From positions 648 through 64,647 of the forward strand of contig JAKUHH010000394.1 in the NCBI GenBank assembly GCA_022701365.1: a stretch of 64,000 nucleotides of DNA, given 5' to 3'. The stretch is from Mycocentrospora acerina (lineage: Eukaryota > Ascomycota > Dothideomycetes > Pleosporales). Shown one piece after another: positions 46,201 to 57,845 of the stretch. A program made the position numbers and the translations under genes. Under the pieces are notes generated by a model. It had not been told where the DNA came from and searched no databases. It worked only from the letters and a program-made list of their open reading frames with translations. The stretch's first letter is position 1, and the number at the start of each line of letters is the position of its first letter.

Positions 46201-49200
46201 GACGGGCTAAAGACGACAATAGTGTCGTGCTTTGTAAATTATTGTAATTTTCAGCGGTTGCCAATTGACAACTGGAATAAGTTGAGAGAACTCAAAGAGA
46301 AACACAAGAGGAATTAGGCACAATGATGAAATTAAAGCTGAAGAGAAGAAAACATATATCTGGCACCAAACACCTACTTGAGGGAGGGTTCGTACGAGGG
46401 CGATTTACTAGCGCGATCGCTAACTCATGGTGCCCATGGAGCCTCTCACTAGCGTCCTCCGACCGAATTTGTACAGATCATTTTAAGCCCGAATGCCGAC
46501 CTGGCGACGCACAGGGCTGGACCCAAATGAAACAGGGGTACCTACGAATAAAAGATGAATGTCTGACGGTGATTCGTGTGAAATAGTCCAGAGACCAGTC
46601 GTCCTTATCGCTCAAGGTCTGTGCAAGATCAAGTATACTTTGATGTGGAGACTTTAGATTGTTGTCATCGCATCGTGATAGAATAGTATGAAGGCAAGAT
46701 GCTATGGGCTAGGGGAAAGCCTCTAACCATGTCTCACACTTCTGTGATGAAAACAGCTTGGCTACTCGTCACTACTTTCGTTCCAAATCTCTATGAATCT
46801 CCACATCTGAAGAGAGGCTTTCGATTGCGTTGTAACTGATACGGCAAACTGTACCATGAAAAAGTGCCGCGCGCTAAGATAGTGTGGTTGAGGGTGGTAA
46901 TGTCGTCAGTGAGCAACCAAACATTAGCGTGCCGTGGGGCCCGCTGTGATCAATGCGCCTCCTACGTCCTAGCCAAGGGCTTAGAACATAGGTGGAGAAC
47001 GAGGACCTCGTACGAACTGTGTGCAAAAAAACGTGGCAGAGTGCCCTCGAGGGATCTCAGACTGTAATCGTCTCATTCTAAATCGTACCGTGTGCTCAAG
47101 AACACAACTGTTCGAAAATTCTCAAAACTTGATTTCCGCCTTAATCAACGGCTACTTTTGAATAGCTCCCGGACGGGACCATTACCAAGCAAAGTGCTTT
47201 TGCGCACCACGTTGCTGATTCACTCGTTGTTGCTGACAATCCAAAACAATGCCCAGCACCCCGAGCGCCGAGCTCGTAAGAAACCTCAAGAGTTTTGTTG
47301 CTTCAAGTCCCACTTAAGGCAGCAGCAGGTGGAAGATTGCGCCGAAGACCGACGATGACGATATTTAAAAAATACCGATGCCGAATGTTAATGGGCTAGC
47401 AGTCTCAAAGTACCGGACGAAATGAGCAGAGCGAAGATGTGCTTTCATATGCAACGACGTTGAGAGTGACACATTTGTGCTGAAACAGGCACGGTAAACG
47501 GCGTTCTCGGTGCCCGTTCACCGATGCTAAGCATGGCTCCGTTGCTCGTATCCACAAAAGAACCCTGTCAGATCCTTCCAGATCTCCCGTAATGTAAGAC
47601 GGCATGAGTAATAACATTAGATCTGACCGGGGATTTAATCTGCCTTCTCCAACGAAATCTTACTCACCATATTTCCCCTTTGGGCGGAAAGAAAATTGCC
47701 ACTCTCACGCTGAAAGGTGTTGGAACGTTAAATGACAAGTCACTCTTGTTTCTTTAGATGAACTAAGACAAAGATATCCTTCGGCAAATTTTAAGTACAA
47801 AGCAACAACAAGGTAACCTTGCTAATTCTCCAGATCTAATGTGAACAACATTTATTTGAAGTCAATAGGGACGATATTTATCATCAAAAATTCTATAAAA
47901 AAAAAAGGTGCAATCATGCCCGAGAACAGATGTGAGACTTTCGATTAAGTCCAATAAATAGTGCATGTGTAGCAGTGAACTGTTCATCCAGTTCCCCCTC
48001 CAATTTGCACAGAGGGCAGCTCAAGGAAAGCGAATGGTCGCTGAGAGAGCTTCATCGCGACTTGACTGAGAGATTCGATTCGATTCATTTCAATTTGTCA
48101 TCTGCCAATCGTGATCTAAGCCAACAAACTTGTTGTCGAGTTTCAAACGTTGTTGGAGGGATACGACACCAATACATCGGCAGTGACTGCTCGTCCGAAT
48201 AGTACGCATGCGAGAAATCACTTTCTCGACGTAAAAGAGAAGCCATTTCAAAAGAGGAAACTAATGACTTCATCAACTGGCTAACGGATCAGTGATCAAA
48301 AAAGCTTGTAACTCACATCACTCGCTAGTGGAGCTAAAATGCCCAGGCGAACGACAGGACGAGTTTATCGCCTGACCGAACCCCCTAGCACAAAACCGAA
48401 GAAAACCATCGCAGCTATTGATAGATAGCCCGTCTTCTTGGCTAACTACCATTCAAGTTGGTGCCCTACACTTTGGTAACGGGGAAGAGCGGATTCAGCT
48501 CGCCATTTCCACGCGCCAATTCATGCCGTGCCCCACCAGTCCCCTTGATTAGAGAAACTGCAGCCTGATGTCCGACCGTATAATCTATTATGATCTCCAT
48601 TCTTTTTGTGACTCATCTACTTGCTTTGCCGTTCTATGCCCCTTTCTCGCATCCCCCGACTGTTGATCGCATACATGCGGCATTATCAGAACATCCACAC
48701 GCCCTTTCTTTCACCAATGGAAGACTGAACGTCCTCCGCGTACGGTCTGCAATGCTCCTGGCAGAAAAGGGTTATCATTACACTCCACTATCCTCTTTCC
48801 GCGTCTCTCCGGTCTCTGAAAGCACACGACTGGACAGCCAATTACACAAAGTCAAACTTAACACGTGAACGCAAAAGTGATAACATCTTTCTATCTGCGG
48901 CTGCTAAGACAAAAGCATGTTGGGAAAACAGTCCTAGCATGAGGCGATAAACTTTTTTGGAAGTGACAACGACCCTTTCATGCAGGAACGTAGATATGCA
49001 ACACAGTTATGAATTTTGCATGTGCTCCCTATCGTTGCAACACCACGCCACTACCAAAGTTTCAGAAATCTCGGTTTTAGTCTCCCCTTCGAGTGCATAC
49101 CGTTATCAGTAAAGTTTATTTCCCACAGCGTGGTCAGAACGTCCTGCCACACACTGCGCAACAGCATGCACGTTGTTGTTCACCTTCATACGTAGCTTCT

Positions 49201-50078
49201 TAGCGCTTATTTGCTGCATGCGGTATTTGCGAGAAAGTTGTTTATTTTATTGGCAAGGTGAGAGGGCAAGAAAAAGGAAAATACGTGTACACACTTTCAG
49301 ATAGCTCTCTACGGTGAGGATAAACCCACTGTTTAGACCGTCTACGTGCCCTCGGGAGGCTCACATAAAGACAATAAACGATATCAATCAATCATTCAAT
49401 CGATCAACTCGCTGCATAATCAAGTGCCTGCTGTACATACGCATAGCCAGTAAACATGCACGTAGCTGTTTTGTATCTATCTGGTGCACCTTTCCATCTA
49501 TACCTACAAACGTGCAATCTTCCTTGTTTTGCCCTCTTACCTCTGTATGCAATACCCAACACAAGGCAGCGAGGACACAACGCATTCTTCCGCACCACTC
49601 ACACGCTACGCATACATCTTCTTTTTCCTTATTTACGCTTCTTCAAACTCTCTTACTCACACGGACGCCCAAAGTCTACCCTCTTGAGACAACCTGATTA
49701 ATCCTACGCATGGCTATAACGTTCAGCACTGATTGAATAATGACTATAAGCTTGTGATATTCGACAGCCGGGGAATCCGAGACAAGAAGGGGGAGCAGGA
49801 CGTCTGGAAGGAATCCCTCTGAATAAGCGACTATAGATGGAAATCCGTAGCTCTACTCGTCCACATGACCTAAGGGGGGAGGGTCATTTGAAAGGCGTTA
49901 AATAACTTCAATGAGCACAACGTATAAGATTAAAGTGACATTCAGATGTGTTACGAACAGGCACAAATGTGCACGAGCTATCACAGTACATGAACCATAT
50001 TACACATAATAAACCGAAAAAGAACTCCCAAGCCTTTCAACTCCTCACACCCCACCTCTCAACTATGATAGGAACAGC
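46201..50078. other. 3.9 kb gene-free spacer
   Basis: Starts with the transporter promoter. No open frame over about 130 codons, none with family features, and no terminal repeats noticed. Short frames overlap in three phases near 49400-49700 without a consistent one. The far end is the 3' flank of the aminopeptidase gene. Confidence 0.5.
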
Positions 50079-51978
50079 CTACTCCCTAAATTCCTTATCT
50101 ACACTCTCAAACTTCTCCAAAAAGCTTTGGAACGTAAACACTCCCAATCCTGGATCCAGACTTCCCGTCATCGCACGAATAGAATGCATACTGAGCTGCG
50201 GGATTCCGCAGTCAATCGCTCGAATACCCGTTGCAGCGCTCAACATTGGTCCTACAGTTCCACCGCTTCTACTGTCATTTCTGATCTGGAAGACTTGAAG
50301 CTTGGGATCGACTTTCCTGGCACCAATGTCACGGTCTACACAGCGCTGGAGAATTGCTGTTGATACGGCATCCGTGGTCATGTGTGCGTTGGAGTCTGCG
50401 GAGACGGCAGGTCCGACGTTGAGACGTGGGGAATGGTTTTCGAGGTACGCGTTCAGAAAATTAGGGTTGACGGCGTGGATGACGTCGCTGCTGACGAGGA
50501 ATGAGTTTGCGTAGGTCCTGGCGAGAGTGCTTTGAACCTTGCTCGTTGCAAATTCTTCAACAATCCGCTCCATGACAATGGGCAGGAAGTTTCCACGCGC
50601 ACCCTGGCGAAGGAGTGAGCCAACTTCCTCGTCGTCAAAGAGTGCTACGATGCGAATTTGAGACGATGATGAGAGCGAGGAGGTTGAGTTAAGCAAGGCT
50701 TGGATAGCAGCCCAGCTGCAGAGTTTGTCATCAATACGGCCTGCGAAGATGAATTCCCGACTGAGACCGCCGGTGCAAGCAGGCTGGACGTCGAAGAGCT
50801 CGAGCTCCCAATTGACGATTGTAGAGTCTAGATCAGTTAGCAAATGTGGACATGTTAGGGATACGGGGAGGAAGCATACAATCTGTAATACCCAACTCTC
50901 CTGAGATGGCTTTGACGAGCCTCTCAGGCTGGGTTGCGGTAAATGCGCCTTCTCCGCCGAGAATACTGGATTTGAATTCTCCAGCTTCAGTTGCAGCACC
51001 CAAATCTGAGTTGTCAAGCCCGACTATAGGAACCATCTGAGTCTCTCTGTTGAAGGGGCCGTTCGCAGCCGCTCCAAAGTGTGGTGCAAGTGTGGGGATC
51101 TTCGCGATGGGCCAGTCGAGCTTGACCAGCTTAGAAACGATTTTGCCATTTTCTTTGACAAGAACCCTTCCACCGATGCCTAGATCACGGTCCCACCATG
51201 TGTCGCTCAAGGCACCAGCATATGGCGCGACGCCGAGTTGCACATAACCAGCCTTGTTACGCAACTTGGGAATGGGCTTCAGCTTGGCGGTGAGCGCATC
51301 GATGTGTCCGGCCACGATGGCGGCGCCATTACCTGCCTCGTACTTATCGCCAACAGCAAAGGCAATGAGCGATGTGCCATTTCGATCTACGTAGTACTTT
51401 CCTCCAGCCTTAAGCTCCCATACGTCGCGCTCGTTGAGCTTCTTGTATCCGTCCTTCTCGAGATCATGAGCGACTGCGTCCACGGCGTGAAACACGGTAG
51501 GATTGGCAGTCATGAAGTCAGTGAAAGGCTTTGTATACTTTTCTGGACCCTCTTTTTCGCGACGCGTGGGCGTCACCTTGGGAGGAACTGGCATCCAAGG
51601 GTGCGATGGCGCAGGGTGGCTCTCCCTCACCGACGTGTTTGGCTCCACAGGCGCCTCCAGGATCTTCGGTGGCACAGGCGGTGGGTTTTGCTGCCTCGAT
51701 GACCTTGCGATATGCTCATCTATATCGATGAGACTTGCGTACGGCGATGCGATACTGTGGCGGCCCGGTTGCGGCTGTCGCTCTGCCCACACCCTCTCCA
51801 TGTCCCGATCTATCCTTTCTGCATGTCTGTCTATCCTCGGTCTATGCGATAGGGCTGCAGTCGTATGGGCACGCGAGAGTGTCGAGTACGAGTGTCGCAG
51901 CGGGCGAGGCGGTGAGGGATCCAAGTATAGGTCGGCGTTGGAAGCGGTCTTGCGAAGGGATGGATGATTCTTCGTCAT
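50079..51978 (-). CDS. aspartyl aminopeptidase, M18 family (vacuolar Ape1/Lap4-like)
   Basis: Zinc metallo-aminopeptidase. Two exons, complement(50079..50827, 50880..51978), 615 codons from the ATG at 51978 (MTKNHPSLRK). The intron (50879-50828) carries a GCTAACTGA branch site. Residues 1-150 are a Ser/Arg/Pro-rich extension absent from cytosolic DNPEP-type enzymes; in yeast Ape1 such a leader targets the vacuole by the Cvt route. Whether this one does is inference. The catalytic region shows GHIDALTAKLKP (metal-binding His plus Asp), FDDEEVGSLLRQGA (general-base Glu pair), SADSNAHMT (Asp ligand), RSGGTVGP and PQLSMHSIRAM (C-terminal His ligand). All M18 landmarks are intact. Confidence 0.93.
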
Positions 51979-52458
51979 ACTGACGCGTTGACGTGTCTTT
52001 GTAGAGACTAAAGTGAAAGACGGCGAGTTTGAAAGCGAATGGTTGAGTGATTGAAACAAAAGAGTAAAGCTAAAAGGTGATGTCAAGGCTGGTGGTGGTG
52101 ATGATGATGGTGTTGATGTGTCGTAAGCTATCAGCCACAAATCAAGTTAGGTTGGAAAGCTGTACAGCCACAGTTTCAGCTCCGCCTCCCACGCCACCTG
52201 ACCGCAACGATATGCAGCAGGGATGCGGGGACAACGCAAGATCTTAAGCTGTGGGATTCGCATATCCAAGAATCACGTGTCGAACAGGTGTAACGCATCA
52301 GTCGATTACATGTGATTATCTCCAGAGGTCACAACCTACAGCTTTGCCTGAAATCATTTGACCAGAAACTCCGTCATCATGCCGCAAAATCAAAGCCATT
52401 TAACACCAAGAAAACATTAAACATATCATTGCAGTTAATCTTTCACAAAGATCGAGAG
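51979..52458. other. intergenic: aminopeptidase promoter and phosphatase-regulator 3' flank
   Basis: About 480 bp between two minus-strand genes. An in-frame upstream extension of the aminopeptidase exists to 52140 but is low complexity and judged to be leader. No gene seen. Confidence 0.5.
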
Positions 52459-53342
52459 CTATCGGCCGTTGGAAATCGACTGGTTCGCTGATACCTGGTC
52501 GTCGTCTTCATCCATGTCCTCGGGGTGGCTGCGAATTGTCAGTTTAGCGCCACATATTGTGCACGTGGGTGGCTACTCACCCAAGCAAGTCCTTGATATT
52601 CTTCATCTCGTAATGCTTTTTGCGCAGATTCTCAAACTGACGGTGCTTCTCCCTCTCTTCTTGTGTCGCATTTGGAAGGAGCTCGCCATGGTAGCCTGCA
52701 TCTGCGTCGGCGCCCTCGTCGACCATGACCCGTTTCTCGCTCTCAGGCGTCGTAGACTCTGTTGCCCGAAGTTCAGGCTCACCAAGGTCGAAATCAGGAA
52801 TGTCCTCCGTCTTGGACTTGCGCGTAGGCTTCGTGTCGAGCTCGTCGACCCTAAGGTCCTCTGCGTTCAGCATCTCGATCTCTGCTTCGTCCTCTGCAGG
52901 ATCGTACTGCTTGGCGTAGGGTGTCTTGGGCTCATCAATCTTCATGGTGCTATCGCGATTTTGCTCGTTGAGGTAGAGGTTGGTCTCGTCCCACTTAAGT
53001 TGCGGGCCATTCTCGTCAAATGTCGCACCCGTGCCGGATTGGCGTCGCGAATTAAGGCCACGAGGGTTCGAGGACGAGCGCCGGTGGGCGGCGGGACCAG
53101 CATTGCGCAACGTGTTCTCCAGCACAATCTCCTTTTCTGACAGCTCGCGATTAAGCGCCGGTCGCTCACGAATGGGGCTTGTGGCCGGTGGGAATTCATT
53201 GGTAGGAGAGGTAGGTGTACGGTAGGAGTTTGAGTTCTTGAGGATGCCTGTGGTCAGTGTTAGTGAAGTCCAGTGCAGCACGTGTTGGGCCAGCCTTGCC
53301 CTTTGGGCGCTCTGCGGGAGATGTTGGCGAGTGCATCGTCAT
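52459..53342 (-). CDS. GLC8: protein phosphatase inhibitor 2 / Glc8-like PP1 regulator
   Basis: Intrinsically disordered regulator of type 1 protein phosphatase. Three exons, complement(52459..52528, 52581..53247, 53300..53342), 259 codons. The first intron (53299-53248, 52 nt) uses a GC donor (AAGG/GCAAGG) and a CACTAAC branch; splicing it gives the family N-terminus RPKGILKNS, the KxILK PP1-binding motif. The centre has LKWDETNLYLNEQNRDSTMKIDEPKTPYAKQYDP, written here only as landmarks: LKWDE, DSTMKIDEPKTPY (the Thr of PKTPY is the GSK3 site in mammals) and YDPAEDE. The C-terminal REKHRQFENLRKKHYEMKNI is the helix that covers the PP1 active site. A third exon adds HPEDMDEDDD and ends at 52459. 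Confidence 0.9.
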
Positions 53343-53774
53343 GGCGAGTGTGCTGTGGTGAGTTGGATGGAGCTATCAAAGTTTTTTATATGTGAGTATC
53401 GAAGTGGGGTGATGTTGTCGTGTTTGCGAGATGTCCTGTCAGCAGCAGTTGTGTGCAGAAGAGGGAAGGAGGGGTGAGACGTGGGCATGTGCTACAATAA
53501 GGACGCGAGGTTTAGCGCATAGTCGCCGAGGAAGGCGCGACTGACGCTGGCACTGTGGAGGGGTCGTTGTCTAGGTGAAGCTTCACAATGACGCCATCTT
53601 GCATGTGGATGCAGGTGCTAGCGACCCCACGCTTCTGCTTCTGCGTCGTCTTCATCCTCTCGTCTACTTTGGTCAAATTTTCCGCAGAGCCACCATGTCA
53701 TCGTCTTCTGTCCCACATCTGACCTGCATCGCACCGTTTGCAGATCGCGGCAGGGGCGGGCGTGGGCGTGATGC

Positions 53775-53850
53775 CAGTCACCCATCTTCAGAGCAGTCGC
53801 CCATCTTCAGAGCAGTAGCCCATCTTCAGTGCAGTCACCCATCTTCAGAA
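53775..53850 (+). repeat. 19-bp minisatellite, four units
   Basis: Four head-to-tail copies of CAGTCACCCATCTTCAGAG with one to three substitutions each. Confidence 0.9.
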
Positions 53851-54911
53851 TTCGTCGTCAGGGTCACAAGTACTTGAATCTTTGGGTCGGGATAGGGCTG
53901 CATTGCTATGTAGTTGTAGTTGTAGCCGTACACGCCCACCAGTTGTACGTAGCAGGTACATGTGGGTGGACATGCCTTGGGCTGCTGTGCGGTACTCGCG
54001 GCAAGCTACGGCAGCTGCCTGAGTATGGACTTGCGACTTGCGACTATGATCACCTTTGCTTTGCAGCGGCAGATTCTAAGCCAAGCCAGTCATACACCGC
54101 CAGCACCACACGTCGGCATTCCAGCACTGCTACGGCTGCACCTTGCTGCTACATCTTCTCAAGGCCGTTAGTCGTGGTACCAAAGACAACGTGACGGTGG
54201 TTTAGGGCAGCATTTCTTCAGACTTTGCCTGTGACATCAAGCCCAACCAAGACACGGCCGCAGTCGGTAGGCTGCGGCGGCATGTCTGGCTGGGATTCAG
54301 ACTACCAGAAGTGGTGGTCCAGAGACCAGGTCATCCCAAGAAAGGGCTGTGCAGGCTTTCAGACGTGTCTACGTACAGAGCAAACAAGACGCGTCGCGCG
54401 TGACAAGGGCATGTTCCTGCTTTCAGGTCATCACCGCATCATGGAAGCCGCTGAGGCGGCCCTCGTGACAATGGTTTTAAAAGAGGATAGGGTCACTCTG
54501 GGCCAGTTTTCGGAGTCGCCAGCTGAGTGAGGGATGTCGAGCTGGCGATGATTTGAGTAAAAGGCCGTGGTTGTGAAGAAGACGCAGAGGCCCTCGCGAA
54601 GATTTTAAAAGCATTTTGCGCGCCAAGCATCCTGCCGCGGAAGGTCGAACCGTCTCGGGCAAGTGCCAACCTCACGTAAGGTTTTCTCACCAACGACGAC
54701 CCATCGCAGCATTACGCACCGTATTTCAGACCATACCCGCATCCCGCACATAGCTCTTCCCCCCATCACCCACCAAGCCTCTTTCCGCACCACACACGCA
54801 AAAGCGCCAATCCCCGCAGCTTCACACACGCTCCAAGCACGCACCCCGCATCCACACGCACACGCACACGCACACTGCATTGGCCGCTGGCCCCATCCAT
54901 AGCTCCATTCC

Positions 54912-55041
54912 TTCACTTATCCGCTCGTTACCTCTCCTCAAGCTCCAGTCAGAAAAGTCTGGCATCAAACACTACACTTCGCCTCGATACAGCTTCCAAT
55001 GGATAACAGGGAGAATCTTTGGACCCGCCGCTCCAAGTACG

Positions 55042-55093
<52 letters not shown>

Positions 55094-55227
55094 NTTCACT
55101 TATCCGCTCGTTACCTCTCCTCAAGCTCCAGTCAGAAAAGTCTGGCATCAAACACTACACTTCGCCTCGATACAGCTTCCAATGGATAACAGGGAGAATC
55201 TTTGGCCCCGCCGCTCCAAGTACGCCC
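54912..55227 (+). repeat. 133-bp direct duplication flanking a poly-C/N scar
   Basis: 54912-55044 and 55095-55227 are the same sequence with one difference (A at 55023, C at 55206). Between them lie the C run and a single N. The second copy continues into CCCG repeats at about 55223-55242, where the first copy collapses into C only. Best read as two contig ends that overlap but were not merged. Confidence 0.85.
55042..55094. other. 52-base poly-C run plus one N, assembly gap artefact
   Basis: Fifty-two C followed by the only ambiguous base in the window. The true sequence at this point is probably the short CCCG repeat seen in the right-hand copy. Confidence 0.85.
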
Positions 55228-55311
55228 GCCCGCCCGCCCGCCCTCTCGTCCCCGCCCATCTTCCGTGTCACAACTGACGTAGCCTGCAGCACCAGCAAGC
55301 TCTCTCTGTCC

Positions 55312-56370
55312 ATGTCCCAGTCGGATCAACAAAACGAAAAGTCTGACCATTCCCATCGCACCGTCCCCGCGACCAAACGTTTCGGCGGCGACACGTCGTC
55401 ACACGGCGGCAGAAATCCATTCAACACCGTAAACACTCCATTGACACCTGGCGGCCTCGCTTCTCCCACCGCCGGCGCTTCTTCTGCATTTGGCCTTGGT
55501 TCAGGCGCCTTTGCCTCGTTTGGATCCAAGACACCCAAAACGCCCGGCACCGCGTTTGATTTCAAGTCCGTGACTGCACCTACAACACCGGCAGAGAAGA
55601 AGGAAAAGCCGATAAATAAGATTGTCAACAGTGCGCGCAAGGACTCGATATCCACAGTAGCGTCAGAAGACGCAATGACTTCGTCGGCACCGCTGGATCC
55701 TAGTGTACCGTGGCCATTGAAGTACTCATGGGTCATCTGGTACAGGCCGCCTACACCCAAGAACACCGACTATGAAAAGTCCATGACAGCTTTGTGCAAG
55801 ATGGATACTGTCCAAGAATTTCACAAGGTATACAGGCACCTCAAACGCCCTTCGACACTTCCGGCCGTCTCCGACTACCACTTCTTCAAGCACGGGATAA
55901 GGCCAGTATGGGAAGATGAGGAGAATAAGCGCGGTGGCAAGTGGATCATGCGACTCAAAAAGGGCGTCGCCGACCGCTATTGGGAGGAGCTCCTTATTGC
56001 TCTCGTGGGCGATCAATTTTTTGAGGCTGGAGAGGAGATTTCTGGTGTTGTGCTTAGCGTAAGGAGCGGCGAGGACATTTTCAGTATATGGACCAAGAAT
56101 GATGGCGGACGCAACATAAAGATTAGGTCAGCAACTATCTGCTGACATAGTATTGAACACTCAACTCACAGCAATAACAGGGAAACGGTCAAGCGCGTCC
56201 TAGGTCTACCCGAGGGCACCAACATCATTTGGCGGAGCCACGACGAGAGTATCGCGCAGAGATCTGCGATCGACCAAGCACGCCAAGAAAAAAACCAGCA
56301 CAACCATGAGAAGCGGAGAGTGACCTCGATGGACGAGTCGCAACGTGACAAATCCACAGCTGGGTCATAG
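55312..56370 (+). CDS. eIF4E family cap-binding protein, class II (4EHP/nCBP-like)
   Basis: Binds the mRNA 5' cap; class II members mostly repress or fine-tune translation rather than form eIF4F. Two exons, join(55312..56126, 56181..56370), 334 codons. Residues 1-130 are a disordered Ser/Thr/Pro/Gly-rich tail, much longer than in canonical eIF4E. The core begins PLKYSWVIWY (about 135-144). Where canonical eIF4E has Trp56 stacking on the cap there is Tyr154 (KNTDYEKSM), while the second cap Trp is kept in RPVWEDEENKRGGKW (W200). That Tyr/Trp pair defines class II. DTVQEFHKVYRHL is the usual helix. Exon 2 starts ETVKRVLGLP. The reading frame is open upstream to 54880, but only through the assembly scar, so I start at MSQSDQQ. 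Confidence 0.92.
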
Positions 56371-57845
56371 TCGTCGCTTTGCCTGTCGTTGCCTACCCCT
56401 TACTGACCTTGCTTAGCGACGAAGACTGCAGTAACACTGGTCACGTGCGCATGGCAACTGTTTGGCGCAAACAGTGCAAGCCATGTGAGACTAGTAAGAG
56501 TACCAGTCTCAGGAAGATTCCATTGTTCCGCAACCCAAAACATCGTGGTCCAGTCATGGTCCCACTAGCTCGCCTGTCTCAAAGTCCTCGCAAGAGCTCT
56601 TTTCCTATACGACTGTGCGTTTGCCCAACCACCTATTTTACATATTCCCGCTTTCAAATCCGTTCTCTGCTATAGCCAGGATATTCCAGGGCTTGTATGT
56701 TTTCATGGTCACTTCCCAAGTCTTACTCTTTCTCTTGCTCTCAAGGAGTCTTTTGGGCTTCCACATGGCCCGCACGATTCCAGATGGTGGACATTTTCTC
56801 TCTCAACTGACACTCAAATTTCTTTTGCCTCTCAAACGCACCGTCATCACAGGGCATCAGACTCTGTCGATTCAACTCTACTAGTCACATCTCATGCGCA
56901 TCATTCCTTTTTACCTCAGTTGAACGATTTCAAATGTCTATTTGATAGACTGCATGTTGGCAAGGGTGGTTATTTCGACCTTAAACTCTATGTGATATCC
57001 GTCTTATCTGACGACACATTAGAGCTCTTCAATCTTATTCGGGCATCTAGTCCCTTGCTAGAAAAGCGAGGGTCTGCTCGACGTCGTTGTGCACCTGGCT
57101 ATGCCCTCAGGGTCAACACCGGCGATGGTCATATCAAATTCAAAGCATGAAGATGGTGACTGGAAGATTTTGTTGTCCCGGGAAGGGGACATGAGGTGGA
57201 TTTTATTTGTGGATAGGCGAAGGCGATGGAAGGATTTGAGAGCTTTTTTATTCGGTGGTCTTGGCGTTTGATCGTTAGCATTGCATGGAGCGGGCGGTTG
57301 GATGGATTTTCTTGGACGTTATAGCAATGTATACCCATGGGTTTTGGGTGTTGGCTGAGTTGCATTGGTTTTGGGTAGGCAGGGACGGTGGAACGGGCTC
57401 AACGACGGCATGGTGTTCTGGACTGATGAAGATGATGAGAAGAATGATAATAAACCACAAACTGAAGCTCCCCCCCCTCCGTTTTTGCTCTGCCTGTGCT
57501 TCTGCCTTGTTCTGTCTGTGGAGTTTGTTGCTGCGGTCCATTGTCAGAGGACCGGACGTCAGTGCGCAAGCCACAATCGCGACCTCACCTTTGCGAGCTC
57601 ACCTCACCTCCGCATGCCCCGCCGCGCGTCTACGCGCTTGACATGCCTCTTTAGACGCAGGCACCGTTGCCTATTGACACCAGGCCTTGGGCACAATACT
57701 CTCGGCGGCGAAAAGATGCTGCACTGATGTCTGTGGCTGAATTTCTGAGCAGCGTGCGCGAATTTGTCGAGGACTCGTTTGGAATCGCAAACTCAGACGA
57801 CGTACGATCGCTTTCTTTCGCTCACTGCTCGCCCAACAAGCGGGA
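56371..57845. other. 1.5 kb gene-free spacer
   Basis: Between two plus-strand genes. T/C-rich, with a short C run at about 57472-57478. No open frame with family features. The last few hundred bases should carry the promoter of the SUMO protease gene. Confidence 0.5.

Larger units (their letters stand above)
53343..55311. other. 2 kb spacer holding a minisatellite and an assembly scar
   Basis: Between divergent genes, so both promoters lie here. It includes the 19-bp minisatellite at 53775-53850, a CA-rich tract near 54850-54880, and the duplicated block plus poly-C/N scar at 54912-55227. No coding frame with family features. Confidence 0.6.

Noticed and set aside
49314..49701. Cluster of overlapping open frames on both strands
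   Set aside because: All phases are open at once, which reflects composition rather than coding; none shows a family motif.
54880..55311. N-terminal extension of the eIF4E frame through a polyproline run
   Set aside because: It runs through the poly-C/N scar and the duplicated block; the protein repeat is an assembly product.
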